Shown here: positions 31,501-46,749 of the stretch, in pieces
Numbering within the stretch: position 1 is the stretch's first letter
Layout of the letters: every line of letters starts with the position of its first letter
DNA from: Colletes latitarsis
Taxonomy: Eukaryota > Arthropoda > Insecta > Hymenoptera > Colletidae
NCBI RefSeq assembly: GCF_051014445.1
Contig: NC_135137.1
Coordinates: 21,081,501 to 21,145,500, forward strand
Length of the DNA: 64,000 nucleotides
Direction of reading: 5' to 3'
Program-made: the position numbers and the translations under genes
Notes under the pieces: model-generated
The model's input: only the letters and a program-made list of their open reading frames with translations
The model's database searches: none
Told to the model about the DNA's origin: nothing

Positions 31501-34500
31501 AAAACACAAGATCTGGCCCAGTATGCGTAGAAGGCAAAATCATGCGCCAGATGCGGCATAACCCAGACCTAACCGTTGTTATCCTCTAAAATGGGGATCG
31601 AAACCTAGTTTAATGGGGTGTTTCAGTGTGGTACCACATTACTACGTGATTCAAACCCGAAAAAACCCAGGATCTGGCCAACAAGTATGCGAAGTATGCA
31701 AAATCATGAGCCAGATGCGGGCATAACACATACCTAACCCAGACCTAACCGGTGTTATACTCTAAAATACTGACCGAATCCAGGTTTAATTGACTGTAAC
31801 TGATTGGTACCACGTTACTAGGTGGTTCAAATCCGAAAAAACCGAGGATCTGGGCCAGTATGCGAAAAAGGCAAAATCATGCGCCGGATGCGGGCATAAC
31901 CCAGACCTAACCGGTGTTATCCTCTAAAATATTGATCGAAACCAGGTTTAATTGTCTGTTTCAGTGTGGTACCACATTACTACGTGATTCAAACCAGAGA
32001 AAGCCAAGGATCTGGCCAACAAGTATGCGAAGAAGGCAAAATTATGTGCCAGGTGCGGGCATAACACAGACCTAACCCAGACCTAACCGGTGTTATACTC
32101 TAAAATACTGACCGAATCCAGGTTTAATTGACTGTAACTGATTGGTACCACGTTACTAGGTGGTTCAAATCCGAAAAAACCCAGGATCTGGCCCAGTATG
32201 CGAAGAAGGCAAAATCATGCGCCAGATGCGGCATAACCCAGACCTAACCGTTGTTATCCTCAAAAATGTGGATCGAAACCTAGTTTAATGGACTGTTTCA
32301 GTGTGGTACCACATTACTACGTGATTCAAACCCGAAAAAACCCAGGATCTGGCCAACAAGTATGCGAAGTAGGCAAAATCATGAGCCAGATGCGGGCATA
32401 ACCCAGACCTAACTCAGACCTAACCGGTTTTATCCTCTAAAATACAGAGCGAATCCAGCTTTAATTGACTGTTACTGTGTGGCACCACATTACTACGTGA
32501 TTCAAACCAGAGATAACCAAGGACCTGGCCAACAAGTATGCGAAGAAGGCAAAATTATGAGCCAGATGCGGGCATAACACAGACCTAACCCAGACCTAAC
32601 CGGTGTTATCCTCTAAAATATTGATCGAACCCAAGATTAATGGACTGATTCACTGTGGTATCACATTATTACGTGATTCAAATCCGAAAAAACGCAGGAT
32701 CTGTCCAACAAGTATGCGAAGAAGGCAAAATCATGAGCCAGATGCGGGCATTTCCCAGGCCTAACCCAGACCTAACCGGTGTTACCGACTAAAATACTGA
32801 CCGAATCCAGGTATAATTGGCTGTTACTGTGTGGCTCCACATTACTATGTGTTTCAAACCCGCAAAAACCCAGGATCTGGCCAACAAGTATGCGAAGAAG
32901 GCAATATCATGAGCCAGATGCGGGCATAACCCAGACCTAACCCAGACCTAACCGGTGTTATCCTCGAAAATATTGATCGAAACCAAGTTTAATGGACTGT
33001 TTCAGTGTGGTGCCACATTACTACATGATTCAAACTCGAGAAAACCGAGGATCTGGCCAACAAGCATGCGAAGAAGGCAAAATCATGAGCCAGATGCGGG
33101 CATAACCCAGACCTAACCCAGACCTAACCGGTGTTATCCTCTAAAATATTGATCGAAACCAAGTTTAATGGACTGTTTCAGTGTGGTACCACAATACTAC
33201 GTGATTCCAACCCGAAAAAACCCAGGATCCGTCCAACAAGTATGCGAAGAAGGTAAAATCATGAGCCAGATGCGGGCATAACCAAGGTCTAACCCAGACC
33301 TAACCGGTGTTACCGATTAAAACACTGACCGAATCCAGGTATAATTGACTGTTACTGTGTGGTTCCACATTACTATGTGATTCAAACCCGAAAATACCCA
33401 GGATCTGGCCAACAAGTATGCGAAGAAGGCAAAATCATGCGCCAGATGCGGGCATAACCCAGACCTAACCCAGACCTAACCGGTGTTATCCTCTAAAATA
33501 TTGATCGAAACCAAGTTTAATGGACTGTTTCAGTGTGGTACCACATTACTACGTGATTCAAACCCGAAAAAACCCAGGATCTGGCCAACATGAATGCGGA
33601 ATATGCAAAATCGTGAGCCAGATGCGGGCATAACCCAGACCTAACCCAGACCTAACCGGTGTTACCGACTAAAATACTGACCGAATCCAGGTTTAATTGA
33701 CTGTTTCAGTGTGGTACCACATTACTATATGATTCAAACCCGAAAAAACACAAGATCTGGCCAACAAGTGCATGAAAAAGGCAAAATTATGAGCGAGATG
33801 CGGGCATAACCCTGGCCTAACCTAGACCTAACCGGTGTTATCCTCTAAAATATTGATCGAAACCAAGTTTAATTGTCTGTTTCACTGTGGTACCACATTA
33901 TTACGTGCTTCAAACCAGAGAAAACCAAGGATCTGGCCAACAAGTATGGGGAAAAGGCAAAATCATGAGCCAGATGCGGGCATAACCCAGACCTAACCCA
34001 GATCTAACCGGTGTTACCCTGTAAAATACTGACCGAATCCAGATATAATTGATTGATACCGTGTGGTACCAGATTACTACGTGATTCAAACCCGAAAAAA
34101 CCCAGGATCTGGCCAACAAGTATGCGAAGAAGGCAAAATCATGAGCCAGATGCGGACATAACCCAGACCTAACCGGTGTTATCCTCTAAAATATTCATCG
34201 AAACCAAGTTTAATGGCCTGTTTCAGTGTGGTACCACATTACTACGTGATTCAAACCCGAGAACACCGAGGATCTGCCCAACAAGTATGCGAAGAAGGTA
34301 AAATCATGAGCCAGATGCGGGCATAACCCAGACTTTACCCAGACCTAACCGGTGTAATCCTCGAAAATGTGGATCGCAACCAGGTTTAGTTGACTATTTC
34401 AGTGTGGTACCACATTACTACGTGATTCAAACCCGAGAAAACCCAGGATCTGCCCAACAAGTATGCGAAGAAGGTAAAATCATGAGCCAGATGCGGGCAT

Positions 34501-37500
34501 AACCCAGACCTAACCCAGACCTAACCGGTGTTATCCTCTAAAATATTCAGCGAAACCAAGTTTAATGGCCTGTTTCAGTGTGGTACCACATTACTACGTG
34601 ATTCAAACCCGAGAACTCCGAGGATCTGCCCAACAAGTATGCGAAGAAGGTAAAATCATGAGCCAGATGCGGGCATAACCCAGACTTTACCGAGACCTAA
34701 CCGGTGTAATCCTCGAAAATGTGTATCGCAACCAGGTTTAGTTGACTATTTCAGTGTGGTACCACATTACTACGTGATTCAAACCAGAGAAAACCAAGGA
34801 TCTGGCCAACAAGTATGCGAAGAAGGCAAAATTATGAGCCAGATGCGGGCATAACACAGACCTAACCTAGACCTAACCAGGTGTTATCCTCTAAAATATT
34901 GATCGAAACCAGGTTTAATTGTCTGTTTCACTGTGGTACCACATTATTACGTGATTCAAACCGGAGAAAACCAAGGATCTGGCCAACAAGTATGCGAAGA
35001 AGGCAAAATTATGAGCCAGATGCGGGCATAACACAGACCTAGCCTAGACCTAACCGGTGTTATCCTCTAAAATATGCATCGAAACCAAGTTTAATGGCGT
35101 GTTTCAGTGTGCACCACATTACTACGTGATTCAAACCCGAAAAAACCCAGCATCTGGCCAACAAGTATGCGAAGAAGGCAAAATCATGCGCCAGATGCGG
35201 GCAAAACCCAGGCCTAACCCAGACCTAACCGGTGCTACCGACTAAAATACTGACCGAATCCAGATATAATTGATTGATACTGTGTGGTACCAGATTACTA
35301 CGTAATTCAAACCTGAAAAAACCCAGGATCTGGCCAACAAGTATGCGAAGAAGGCAAAATCATGAGCCAGATGCGGACATAACCCAGACCTAACCCAGAC
35401 CTAGCCGGTTTTATCCCCTAAAATATTCATCGAAAGCAAGTTTAATGGCCTGTTTCAGTGTGGTACCACATTACTACGTGATTCAAACCCGAGAAAACCC
35501 AGGATCTGCCCAACAAGTATGCGAAGAAGGCAAAATCATGAGCCAGATGCGGGCATAACCCAGACCTAACCGGTGTTATCCTCTAAAATGTTGATTGAAA
35601 CCAAGTTTAATGGACTGTTTCTGTGTGGAACCACATTACTACGTGACTCGAAACCTAAAAAACCCAGGATCTGGCCAACAAGTATGCGAAGAAGGCAAAA
35701 TCATGAGCCAGATGCGGGCATAACCCAGACCTAACCCAGACCTAACCGGTGTTATCCTCTAAAATATTGATGGAAACCAAGTTTAATGGACTGTTCCAGT
35801 GTGGTACCACATTACTACGTAATTCAAACCAGAGAAAACCAAGGATCTGGCCAACATGAATGCGGAATATGCAAAATCGTGAGCCAGATGCGGGCATAAC
35901 CCAGACCTAACCCAGACCTAACCGGTGTTACCGACTAAAATACTGACCGAATCCAGGTTTAATTGACTGTTTCAGTGTGGTACCACATTACTATATGATT
36001 CAAACCCGAAAAAACACAAGATCTGGCCCAGTATGCGTAGAAAGCAAAATCATGCGCCAGATGCGGCATAACCCAGACCTAACCGTTGTTATCCTCTAAA
36101 ATGGGGATCGAAACCTAGTTTAATGGGGTGTTTCAGTGTGGTACCACATTACTACGTGATTCAAACCCGAAAAAACCCAGGATCTGGCCAACAAGTATGC
36201 GAAGTATGCAAAATCATGAGCCAGATGCGGGCATAACACATACCTAACCCAGACCTAACCGGTGTTATACTCTAAAATACTGACCGAATCCAGGTTTAAT
36301 TGACTGTAACTGATTGGTACCACGTTACTAGGTGGTTCAAATCCGAAAAAACCCAGGATCTGGCCCAGTATGCGAAGAAGGCAAAATCATGCGCCAGATG
36401 CGGCATAACCCAGACCTAACCGTTGTTATCCTCAAAAATGTGGATCGAAACCTAGTTTAATGGACTGTTTCAGTGTGGTACCACATTACTACGTGATTCA
36501 AACCCGAAAAAACCCAGGATCTGGCCAACAAGTATGCGAAGTAGGCAAAATCATGAGCCAGATGCGGGCATAACCCAGACCTAACTCAGACCTAACCGGT
36601 TTTATCCTCTAAAATACAGAGCGAATCCAGCTTTAATTGACTGTTACTGTGTGGCACCACATTACTACGTGATTCAAACCAGAGATAACCAAGGACCTGG
36701 CCAACAAGTATGCGAAGAAGGCAAAATTATGAGCCAGATGCGGGCATAACACAGACCTAACCCAGACCTAACCGGTGTTATCCTCTAAAATATTGATCGA
36801 ACCCAAGATTAATGGACTGATTCACTGTGGTATCACATTATTACGTGATTCAAATCCGAAAAAACGCAGGATCTGTCCAACAAGTATGCGAAGAAGGCAA
36901 AATCATGAGCCAGATGCGGGCATTTCCCAGGCCTAACCCAGACCTAACCGGTGTTACCGACTAAAATACTGACCGAATCCAGGTATAATTGACTGTTACT
37001 GTGTGGCTCCACATTACTATGTGTTTCAAACCCGCAAAAACCCAGGATCTGGCCAACAAGTATGCGAAGAAGGCAATATCATGAGCCAGATGCGGGCATA
37101 ACCCAGACCTAACCCAGACCTAACCGGTGTTATCCTCGAAAATATTGATCGAAACCAAGTTTAATGGACTGTTTCAGTGTGGTGCCACATTACTACATGA
37201 TTCAAACTCGAGAAAACCGAGGATCTGGCCAACAAGCATGCGAAGAAGGCAAAATCATGAGCCAGATGCGGGCATAACCCAGACCTAACCCAGACCTAAC
37301 CGGTGTTATCCTCTAAAATATTGATCGAAACCAAGTTTAATGGACTGTTTCAGTGTGGTACCACAATACTACGTGATTCCAACCCGAAAAAACCCAGGAT
37401 CCGTCCAACAAGTATGCGAAGAAGGTAAAATCATGAGCCAGATGCGGGCATAACCCAGACCTAACCCAGACCTAACCGGTGTTATCCTCTAAAATATTGA

Positions 37501-40500
37501 TCGAAACCAAGTTTAATGGACTGTTTCAGTGTGGTACCACATTACTACGTGATTCAAACCCGAAAAAACCCAGGATCTGGCCAACATGAATGCGGAATAT
37601 GCAAAATCGTGAGCCAGATGCGGGCATAACCCAGACCTAACCCAGACCTAACCGGTGTTACCGACTAAAATACTGACCGAATCCAGGTTTAATTGACTGT
37701 TTCAGTGTGGTACCACATTACTATATGATTCAAACCCGAAAAAACACAAGATCTGGCCAACAAGTGCATGAAAAAGGCAAAATTATGAGCGAGATGCGGG
37801 CATAACCCTGGCCTAACCTAGACCTAACCGGTGTTATCCTCTAAAATATTGATCGAAACCAAGTTTAATTGTCTGTTTCACTGTGGTACCACATTATTAC
37901 GTGCTTCAAACCAGAGAAAACCAAGGATCTGGCCAACAAGTATGGGGAAAAGGCAAAATCATGAGCCAGATGCGGGCATAACCCAGACCTAACCCAGATC
38001 TAACCGGTGTTACCCTGTAAAATACTGACCGAATCCAGATATAATTGATTGATACCGTGTGGTACCAGATTACTACGTGATTCAAACCCGAAAAAACCCA
38101 GGATCTGGCCAACAAGTATGCGAAGAAGGCAAAATCATGAGCCAGATGCGGACATAACCCAGACCTAACCGGTGTTATCCTCTAAAATATTCATCGAAAC
38201 CAAGTTTAATGGCCTGTTTCAGTGTGGTACCACATTACTACGTGATTCAAACCCGAGAACACCGAGGATCTGCCCAACAAGTATGCGAAGAAGGTAAAAT
38301 CATGAGCCAGATGCGGGCATAACCCAGACTTTACCCAGACCTAACCGGTGTAATCCTCGAAAATGTGGATCGCAACCAGGTTTAGTTGACTATTTCAGTG
38401 TGGTACCACATTACTACGTGATTCAAACCCGAGAAAACCCAGGATCTGCCCAACAAGTATGCGAAGAAGGTAAAATCATGAGCCAGATGCGGGCATAACC
38501 CAGACCTAACCCAGACCTAACCTGTGTTATCCTCTAAAATATTCAGCGAAACCAAGTTTAATGGCCTGTTTCAGTGTGGTACCACATTACTACGTGATTC
38601 AAACCCGAGAACACCGAGGATCTGCCCAACAAGTATGCGAAGAAGGTAAAATCATGAGCCAGATGCGGGCATAACCCAGACTTTACCGAGACCTAACCGG
38701 TGTAATCCTCGAAAATGTGGATCGCAACCAGGTTTAGTTGACTATTTCAGTGTGGTACCACATTACTACGTGATTCAAACCAGAGAAAACCAAGGATCTG
38801 GCCAACAAGTATGCGAAGAAGGCAAAATTATGAGCCAGATGCGGGCATAACACAGACCTAACCTAGACCTAACCAGGTGTTATCCTCTAAAATATTGATC
38901 GAAACCAGGTTTAATTGTCTGTTTCACTGTGGTACCACATTATTACGTGATTCAAACCGGAGAAACCCAAGGATCTGGCCAACAAGTATGCGAAGAAGGC
39001 AAAATTATGAGCCAGATGCGGGCATAACACAGACCTAGCCTAGACCTAACCGGTGTTATCCTCTAAAATATGCATCGAAACCAAGTTTAATGGCGTGTTT
39101 CAGTGTGCACCACATTACTACGTGATTCAAACCCGAAAAAACCCAGCATCTGGCCAACAAGTATGCGAGGAAGGCAAAATCATGAGCGAGATGCGGGCAT
39201 AATCCAGACCTAACCCAGACCTAACCGGTGTTATCCTCTAAAATATTCATCGAAACCAGGTTTTATTGACTGTTTCAGTGTGGCTCCACATTACTACGTG
39301 ATTCAAACCCGAAAAAACCCAGCATCTGGCCAACAAGTATGCGAAGAAGGCAAAATCATGCGCCAGATGCGGGCAAAACCCAGGCCTAACCCAGACCTAA
39401 CCGGTGCTACCGACTAAAATACTGACCGAATCCAGATATAATTGATTGATACTGTGTGGTACCAGATTACTACGTAATTCAAACCTGAAAAAACCCAGGA
39501 TCTGGCCAACAAGTATGCGAAGAAGGCAAAATCATGAGCCAGATGCGGACATAACCCAGACCTAACCCAGACCTAGCCGGTTTTATCCCCTAAAATATTC
39601 ATCGAAAGCAAGTTTAATGGCCTGTTTCAGTGTGGTACCACATTACTACGTGATTCAAACCCGAGAAAACCCAGGATCTGCCCAACAAGTATGCGAAGAA
39701 GGAAAAATCATGAGCCAGATGCGGGCATAACACAGTCCTAACCCTGACCTAACCGGTGTTATCCTCTAAAATACTGACCGAATCCAGGCTTAATTGACTG
39801 TAACTGATTGGTACCACGTTACTACGTGGTTCAAACCAGAGAAAACCAAGGATCTGGCCAACATGAATGCGGAATAGGCAAAATCATGAGCGAGATGCGG
39901 GCATAATCCAGACCTAACCCAGACCTAACCGGTGTTATCCTCTAAAATATTCATCGAAACCAGGTTTTATTGACTGTTTCAGTGTGGCTCCACATTACTG
40001 CGTGATTCAAACCCGAAAAAACCCAGGATCTGGCCAACAAGTATGCGAAGAAGGCAAAATCATGCGCCAGGTGCGGGCAAAACCCAGGCCTAACCCAGAC
40101 CTAACCGGTGTTACCGACTAAAATACTGACCGAATCCAGATATAATTGATTGATACTGTGTGGTACCAGATTATTACGTGATTCAAACCAGAGAAAACCA
40201 AGGATCTGGCCAACAAGTATGCGAAGAAGGCAAAATTATGAGCCAGATGCGGGCATAACACAGACCTAACCTAGACCTAACCGGTGTTATCCTCTAAAAT
40301 ATTGATCGAAACCAGGTTCAATTGTCTGTTTCACTGTGGTACCACATTATTACGTGCTTCAAACCAGAGAAAACCAAGGATCTGGCCAACAAGTATGCGG
40401 AAAAGGCAAAATCATGAGCCAGATGCGGGCATAACTCAGACCTAACCCAGATCTAACCGGTGTTACCCTGTAAAATACTGACCGAATCCAGATATAATTG

Positions 40501-40750
40501 ATTGATACCGTGTGGTACCAGATTACTACGTGATTCAAACCCGAAAAGACCCAGGATCTGGCCAACAAGTATGCGAAGAAGGCAAAATCATGAGCCAGAT
40601 GCGGACATAACCCAGACCTAACCCAGACCTAACCGGTGTTATCCTCTAAAATATTCATCGAAACCAAGTTTAATGGCCTGTTTCAGTGTGGTACCACATT
40701 ACTACGTGATTCAAACCCGAGAACACCGAGGATCTGCCCAACAAGTATGC
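31400..40750. repeat. Large segmental duplication inside the satellite (about 4.0-4.5 kb)
   Basis: A rare variant AAAATGGGGATCG lies at 31590 and 36100 (offset 4510), while AAGTATGGGGAAAAGG near 33.95 and 37.94 kb is offset by 3996. The offset falls because the second copy lacks two monomers near 31.83-32.17 kb and one near 33.3 kb. A third partial copy carries the same monomer order near 40.36 kb (GCGGAAAAGG variant). The same order first appears near 26.0-27.2 kb, so this block has been copied repeatedly with monomer-scale deletions. Confidence 0.75.
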
Positions 40751-41506
40751 GAAGAAGGTAAAATCATGAGCCAGATGCGGGCATAACCCAGACTTTACCC
40801 AGACCTAACCGGTGTAATCCTCGAAAATGTGGATCGCAACCAGGTTTAGTTGACTATTTCAGTGTGGTACCACATTACTACGTGATTCAAACCAGAGAAA
40901 AACAAGGATCTGGCCAACAAGAATGCGGAATAGGCAAAATCATGAGCCAGATGCGGGCATAACCCTGACCTAACCCAGACCTAACCGGTGTTATGTTCTA
41001 AAATGTGAATCGAAACCAGGCTTAATTGACAGTTTCTGTGTGGTACCACATTACTACGTGATTCAAACCCGAAAAAACCCAGGATCTGGCCAACAAGTAT
41101 GCGAAGAACGCAAAATCATGGGCCAGATGCGGGCATAACCCGGACCTAACCCAGACCTAGCCGGTGTTATCCTCCAAAGTATGCATCGAAACCAAGTTTA
41201 ATTGTCTGTTTCAGTGTGGTACCACATTACTACGTGATTCTAACCGGAAAAAACCCAGGATCTGGCCAACAAGTATGCGAATTAGGCAAAATCATGACCC
41301 AGATGCGGGCATAACCCAGACCTAACCGTTGTTATCCCTAAAATATTGATCGAAACCAGGTTTTATTGACTGTTTCAGTGTGGTACCACATTACTACGTG
41401 ATTCAAACCCGAAAAAACCCAGGATCTGGCCAACAAGTATGCGAAGTAGGCAAAATCATGAGCCAGATGCGGGCATAACCCAGACCTAACCCAGACCTAA
41501 CCGGTT

Positions 41507-41858
41507 TTATCCTCTTAAATAATGATCGAAACCAGGTTTAATAGTCTGTTTCAGTGTGGTACCACATTAGTACGTGATTCAAACCTGAAAAAAACACAGG
41601 ATCTGGCCAACAAGTATGCGAAGAAGGCAAAATCATGAGCCAGATGCGGGCATAACCCAGACCTAACCCAGACCTAACCGGTTTTATCCTCTTAAATAAT
41701 GATCGAAACCAGGTTTAATAGTCTGTTTCAGTGTGGTACCACATTAGTACGTGATTCAAACCTGAAAAAAACACAGGATCTGGCCAACAAGTATGCGAAG
41801 AAGGCAAAATCATGTGCCAGATGCGGGCATAACCCAGACCTAACCCAGACCTAACCGG
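41507..41858. repeat. Adjacent identical monomer pair
   Basis: Two neighbouring monomers with the unusual GGTTTTATCCTCTTAAATAA start and TTTAATAGTCTG core begin at about 41507 and 41683, one 176-bp period apart, and look the same throughout. This is a single-monomer tandem duplication, unlike the usual block-scale copying. The variant reappears alone near 45.7 kb. Confidence 0.65.
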
Positions 41859-44800
41859 TGTTATCCTCTAAAATATTGATCGAAACCAAGTTTAATGGAC
41901 TGTTACTGTGTGGTACCACAGTACTATGTGATTCAAACCCGAAAAAACCCAGGATTTGGCCAACAAGTATGCGAAGAAGGCAAAATCATGAGCCAGATGC
42001 GGGCATAACCGAGACCTATCCCAGACCTAACCGGTGTTATCCTCTAAGATATTGATCGAAACCAGGTTTAATTGTCTGTTTCAGTGTGGTACCACATTAC
42101 TACGTGATTCAAACCCGAAAAAACCCAGGATCTGGCCAACAAGTATGCGAAGAACGCAAAATCATGAGCCAGATGCGGGCATAATCCAGACCTAACCCAC
42201 ACCTAGCCGGTGTTATCCTCTAAAATATGCATCGAAACCAAGTTTAATTGTCTGTTTCAGTGTGGTACCACATTACTACGTGATTCAAACCCGAAAAAAC
42301 CCAGGATCTGGCCAACAAATATGCGAATTAGGCAAAATCATGACCCAGATGCGGGAATAACCTAGACCTAACCCAGACCTAACCGGTGTTATCCTCTAAA
42401 ATATTGATCGAAACCAGGTTTAATTGTCTGTTTCAGTGTGGTACCACATTACTACGTGATTCAAACCAGAGAAAACCAAGGATCTGGCCAACAAGTATGC
42501 GAAGAAGGCAAAATTATGAGCCAGATGCGGGCATAACACAGACCTAACCTTGACCTAACCGGTGTTATCCTCTAAAATATTGATCGAAACCAGGTTCAAT
42601 TGTCTGTTTCACTGTGGTACCACATTATTACGTGATTCAAACCAGAGAAAACCGAGGATCTGGCCAACAAGTATGCGAAGAAGGCAAAATTATGAGCCAG
42701 ATGCGGGCATAACACAGTCCTAACCCTGACCTAACCGGTGTTATCCTCTAAAATACTGACCGAATCCAGGTTTAATTGACTGTAACTGATTGGTACCACG
42801 TTACTACGTGGTTCAAACCAGAGAAAACCAAGGATCTGGCCAACATGAATGCGGAATAGGCCAAATCATGAGCGAGATGCGGGCATAATCCAGACCTAGC
42901 CCAGACCTAACCGGTGTTATCCTCTAAAATATTCATCGAAACCAGGTTTTATTGACTGTTTCAGTGTGGCTCCACATTACTGCGTGATTCAAACCCGAAA
43001 AAACCCAGGATCTGGCCAACAAGTATGCGAAGAAGGCAAAATCATGCGCCAGATGCGGGCAAAACCCAGGCCTAACCCAGACCTAACCGGTGTTACCGAC
43101 TAAAATACTGACCGAATCCAGATATAATTGATTGATACTGTGTGGTACCAGATTATTACGTGATTCAAACCAGAGAAAACCAAGGATCTGGTCAACAAGT
43201 ATGCGAAGAAGGCAAAATTATGAGCCAGATGCGGGCATAACACAGACCTAACCTAGACCTAACCGGTGTTATCCTCTAAAATATTGATCGAAACCAGGTT
43301 CAATTGTCTGTTTCACTGTGGTACCACATTATTACGTGCTTCAAACCAGAGAAAACCAAGGATCTGGCCAACAAGTATGCGGAAAACGCAAAATCATGAG
43401 CCAGATGAGGGCATAACCCAGACTTTACCCAGACCTAACCGGTGTAATCCTCGAAAATGTGGATCGCAACCAGGTTTAGTTGACTATTTCAGTGTGGTAC
43501 CACATTACTACGTGATTGAAACCCGAGAACACCGAGGATCTGCCCAACAAGTATGCGAAGAAGGTAAAATCATGAGCCAGATGCGGGCATAACCCAGACT
43601 TTACCCAGACCTAACCGGTGTAATCCTCGAAAATGTGGATCGCAACCAGGTTTAGTTGACTATTTCAGTGTGGTACCACATTACTACGTGATTCAAACCC
43701 GAGAAAACCCAGGATCTGTCCAACAAGTATGCGAAGAAGGTAAAATCATGAGCCAGATGCGGGCATAACCCAGACTTTACCCAGACGTAACCGGTGTAAT
43801 CCTCGAAGATGTGGATCGCAACCAGGTTTAGTTGACTATTTCAGTGTGGTACCACATTACTACGTGATTCAAACCCGAGAAAACCCAGGATCTGTCCAAC
43901 AAGTATGCGAAGAAGGTAAAATCATGAGCCAGATGCGGGCATAACCCAGACCTAACCCAGACCTAGCCGGTGTTATCCTCTAAAATATGCATCGAAACCA
44001 AGTTTAATGGCCTGTTTCAGTGTGCACCACATTACTACGTGATTCAAACCCGAAAAAACCCAGGATCTGGCCAACAAGTATGCGAATTAGGCAAAATCAT
44101 GACCCAAATGCGGGAATAACCTAGACCTAACCCAGACCTAACCGGTGTTATCCTCTAAAATATTGATCGAAACCAGGTTTAATTGTCTGTTTCAGTGTGG
44201 TACCACATTACTACGTGATTCAAACCGGAGAAAACCAAGGATCTGGCCAACAAGTATGCGAAGAAGGCAAAATTATGAGCCAGATGCGGGCATAACACAG
44301 ACCTAACCTAGACCTAACCGGTGTTATCCTCTAAAATATTGATCGAAACCAGGTTTAATTGTCTGTTTCACTGTGGTACCACATTATTACGTGATTCAAA
44401 CCAAAGAAAACCAAGGATCTGGCCAACAAGTATGCGGAAAAGGTAAAATCATGAGCCAGATGCGGGCATAACCCAGACCTAACCCGGATCTAACCGGTGT
44501 TATCCTCTAAAATATTGATCGAAACCAGGTATAATTGTCTGTTTCAGTGTGGTACCACATTACTACGTGATTCAAACCAGAGAAAACCAAGGATCTGGCC
44601 AACAAGTATGCGAAGAAGGCAAAATTATGAGCCAGATGCGGCCATAACACAGTTCTAACCCAGACCTAACCGGTGTTATCCTCTAAAATACTGACCGAAT
44701 CCAGGTTTAATTGACTGTAACTGATTGGTACCACGTTACTACGTGGTTCAAATCCGAAAAAACCCAGGATCTGGCCAACAAGTATGCTAAGTAGGCAAAA

Positions 44801-46749
44801 TCATGAGCCAGATGCGGGCATAACCCAGACCTAACCCAGACCTAACCGGTTTTATCCTCTAAAATATTGATCGAAAGCAGGTTTAATAGTCTGTTTCAGT
44901 GTGGTACCACATTAGTACGTGATTCAAACCTGAAAAAAACACAGGATCTGGCCAACAAGTATGCGAAGAAGGCAAAATCATGAGCAAGATGCGGGCATAA
45001 CCCAGACCTAACCGTTGTTATCCCTAAAATATTGATCGAAACCAGGTTTTATTGACTGTTTCAGTGTGGTACCACATTACTACGTGATTCAAACCCGAAA
45101 AAACCCAGGATCTGGCCAACAAGTATGCGGAGTAGGCAAAATCATGAGCCAGATGCGGGCATAACCGAGACCTATCCCAGACCTAACCGGTGTTATCCTC
45201 TAAGATATTGATCGAAACCAGGTTTAATTGTCTGTTTCAGTGTGGTACCACATTACTACGTGATTCAAACCCGAAAAAACCCAGGATCTGGCCAACATGT
45301 ATGCGAAGAACGCAAAATCATGAGCCAGATGCGGGCATAATCCAGACCTAACCCAGACCTAACCGGTGTTATCCTCTAAAATATTGATCGAAAGCAGGTT
45401 TAATAGTCTGTTTCAGTGTGGTACCACATTAGTACGTGATTCAAACCTGAAAAAAACACAGGATCTGGCCAACAAGTATGCGAAGAAGGCAAAATCATGA
45501 GCAAGATGCGGGCATAACCCAGACCTAACCGTTGTTATCCCTAAAATATTGATCGAAACCAGGTTTTATTGACTGTTTCAGTGTGGTACCACATTACTAC
45601 GTGATTCAAACCCGAAAAAACCCAGGATCTGGCCAACATGTATGCGAAGAACGCAAAATCATGAGCCAGATGCGGCCATAACACAGTTCTAACCCAGACC
45701 TAACCGGTTTTATCCTCTTAAATAATGATCGAAACCAGGTTTAATAGTCTGTTTCAGTGTGGTACCACATAAGTACGTGATTCAAACCTGAAAAAAACAC
45801 AGGATCTGGCCAACAAGTATGCGAAGAAGGCAAAATCATGAGCCAGATGCGGGCATAACCCAGACCTAACCCAGACCTAACCGGTGTTATCCTCTAAAAT
45901 ATTGATCGAAACCAAGTTTAATGGACTGTTTCAGTGTGGTACCACATTACTACGTGATTCAAACCCGAAAAAACCCAGGATCTGTCCAACAAGTATGCGA
46001 AGAAGGTAAAACCATGAGCCAGATGCGAGCATAACCCAGACCTGACCCAGACCTAACCGGTGTTATCCTCTAAAATATTGATCGATACCAAGTTTAATGG
46101 ACTGTTTCAGTGGGGTACCACATTACTACGTGATTCAAACCAGAGAAAACCAAGGATCTGGCCAACAAGAATGCGGAATAGGCAAAATCGTGAGCCAGAT
46201 GCGGGCATCACCGAGACCTAACCCAGACCTAACCGGTGTTACCGACTAAAATACTGACCGAATACAGGTATAAATGACTGTTACTGTGTGGTACCACATT
46301 ACTATGTGATTCAAACCCGAAAAAACCCAGGATTTGGCCAACAAGTATGCGAAGAAGGCAAAATCATGAGCCAGATGCGGGCATAACCGAGACCTATCCC
46401 AGACCTAACCGGTGTTATCCTCTAAGATATTGATCGAAACCAGGTTTAATTGTCTGTTTCAGTGTGGTACCACATTACTACGTGATTCAAACCCGAAAAA
46501 ACCCAGGATCTGGCCAACATGTATGCGAAGAACGCAAAATCATGAGCCAGATGCGGGCATAATCCAGACCTAACCCAGACCTAGCCGGTGTTATCCCCTA
46601 AAATATGCATCGAAACCAAGTTTAATTGTCTGTTTCAGTGTGGCTCCACATTACTGCGTGATTCAAACCCGAAAAAACCCAGGATCTGGCCAACAAGTAT
46701 GCGAAGAAGGCAAAATCATGCGCCAGATGCGGGCAAAACCCAGGCCTAA

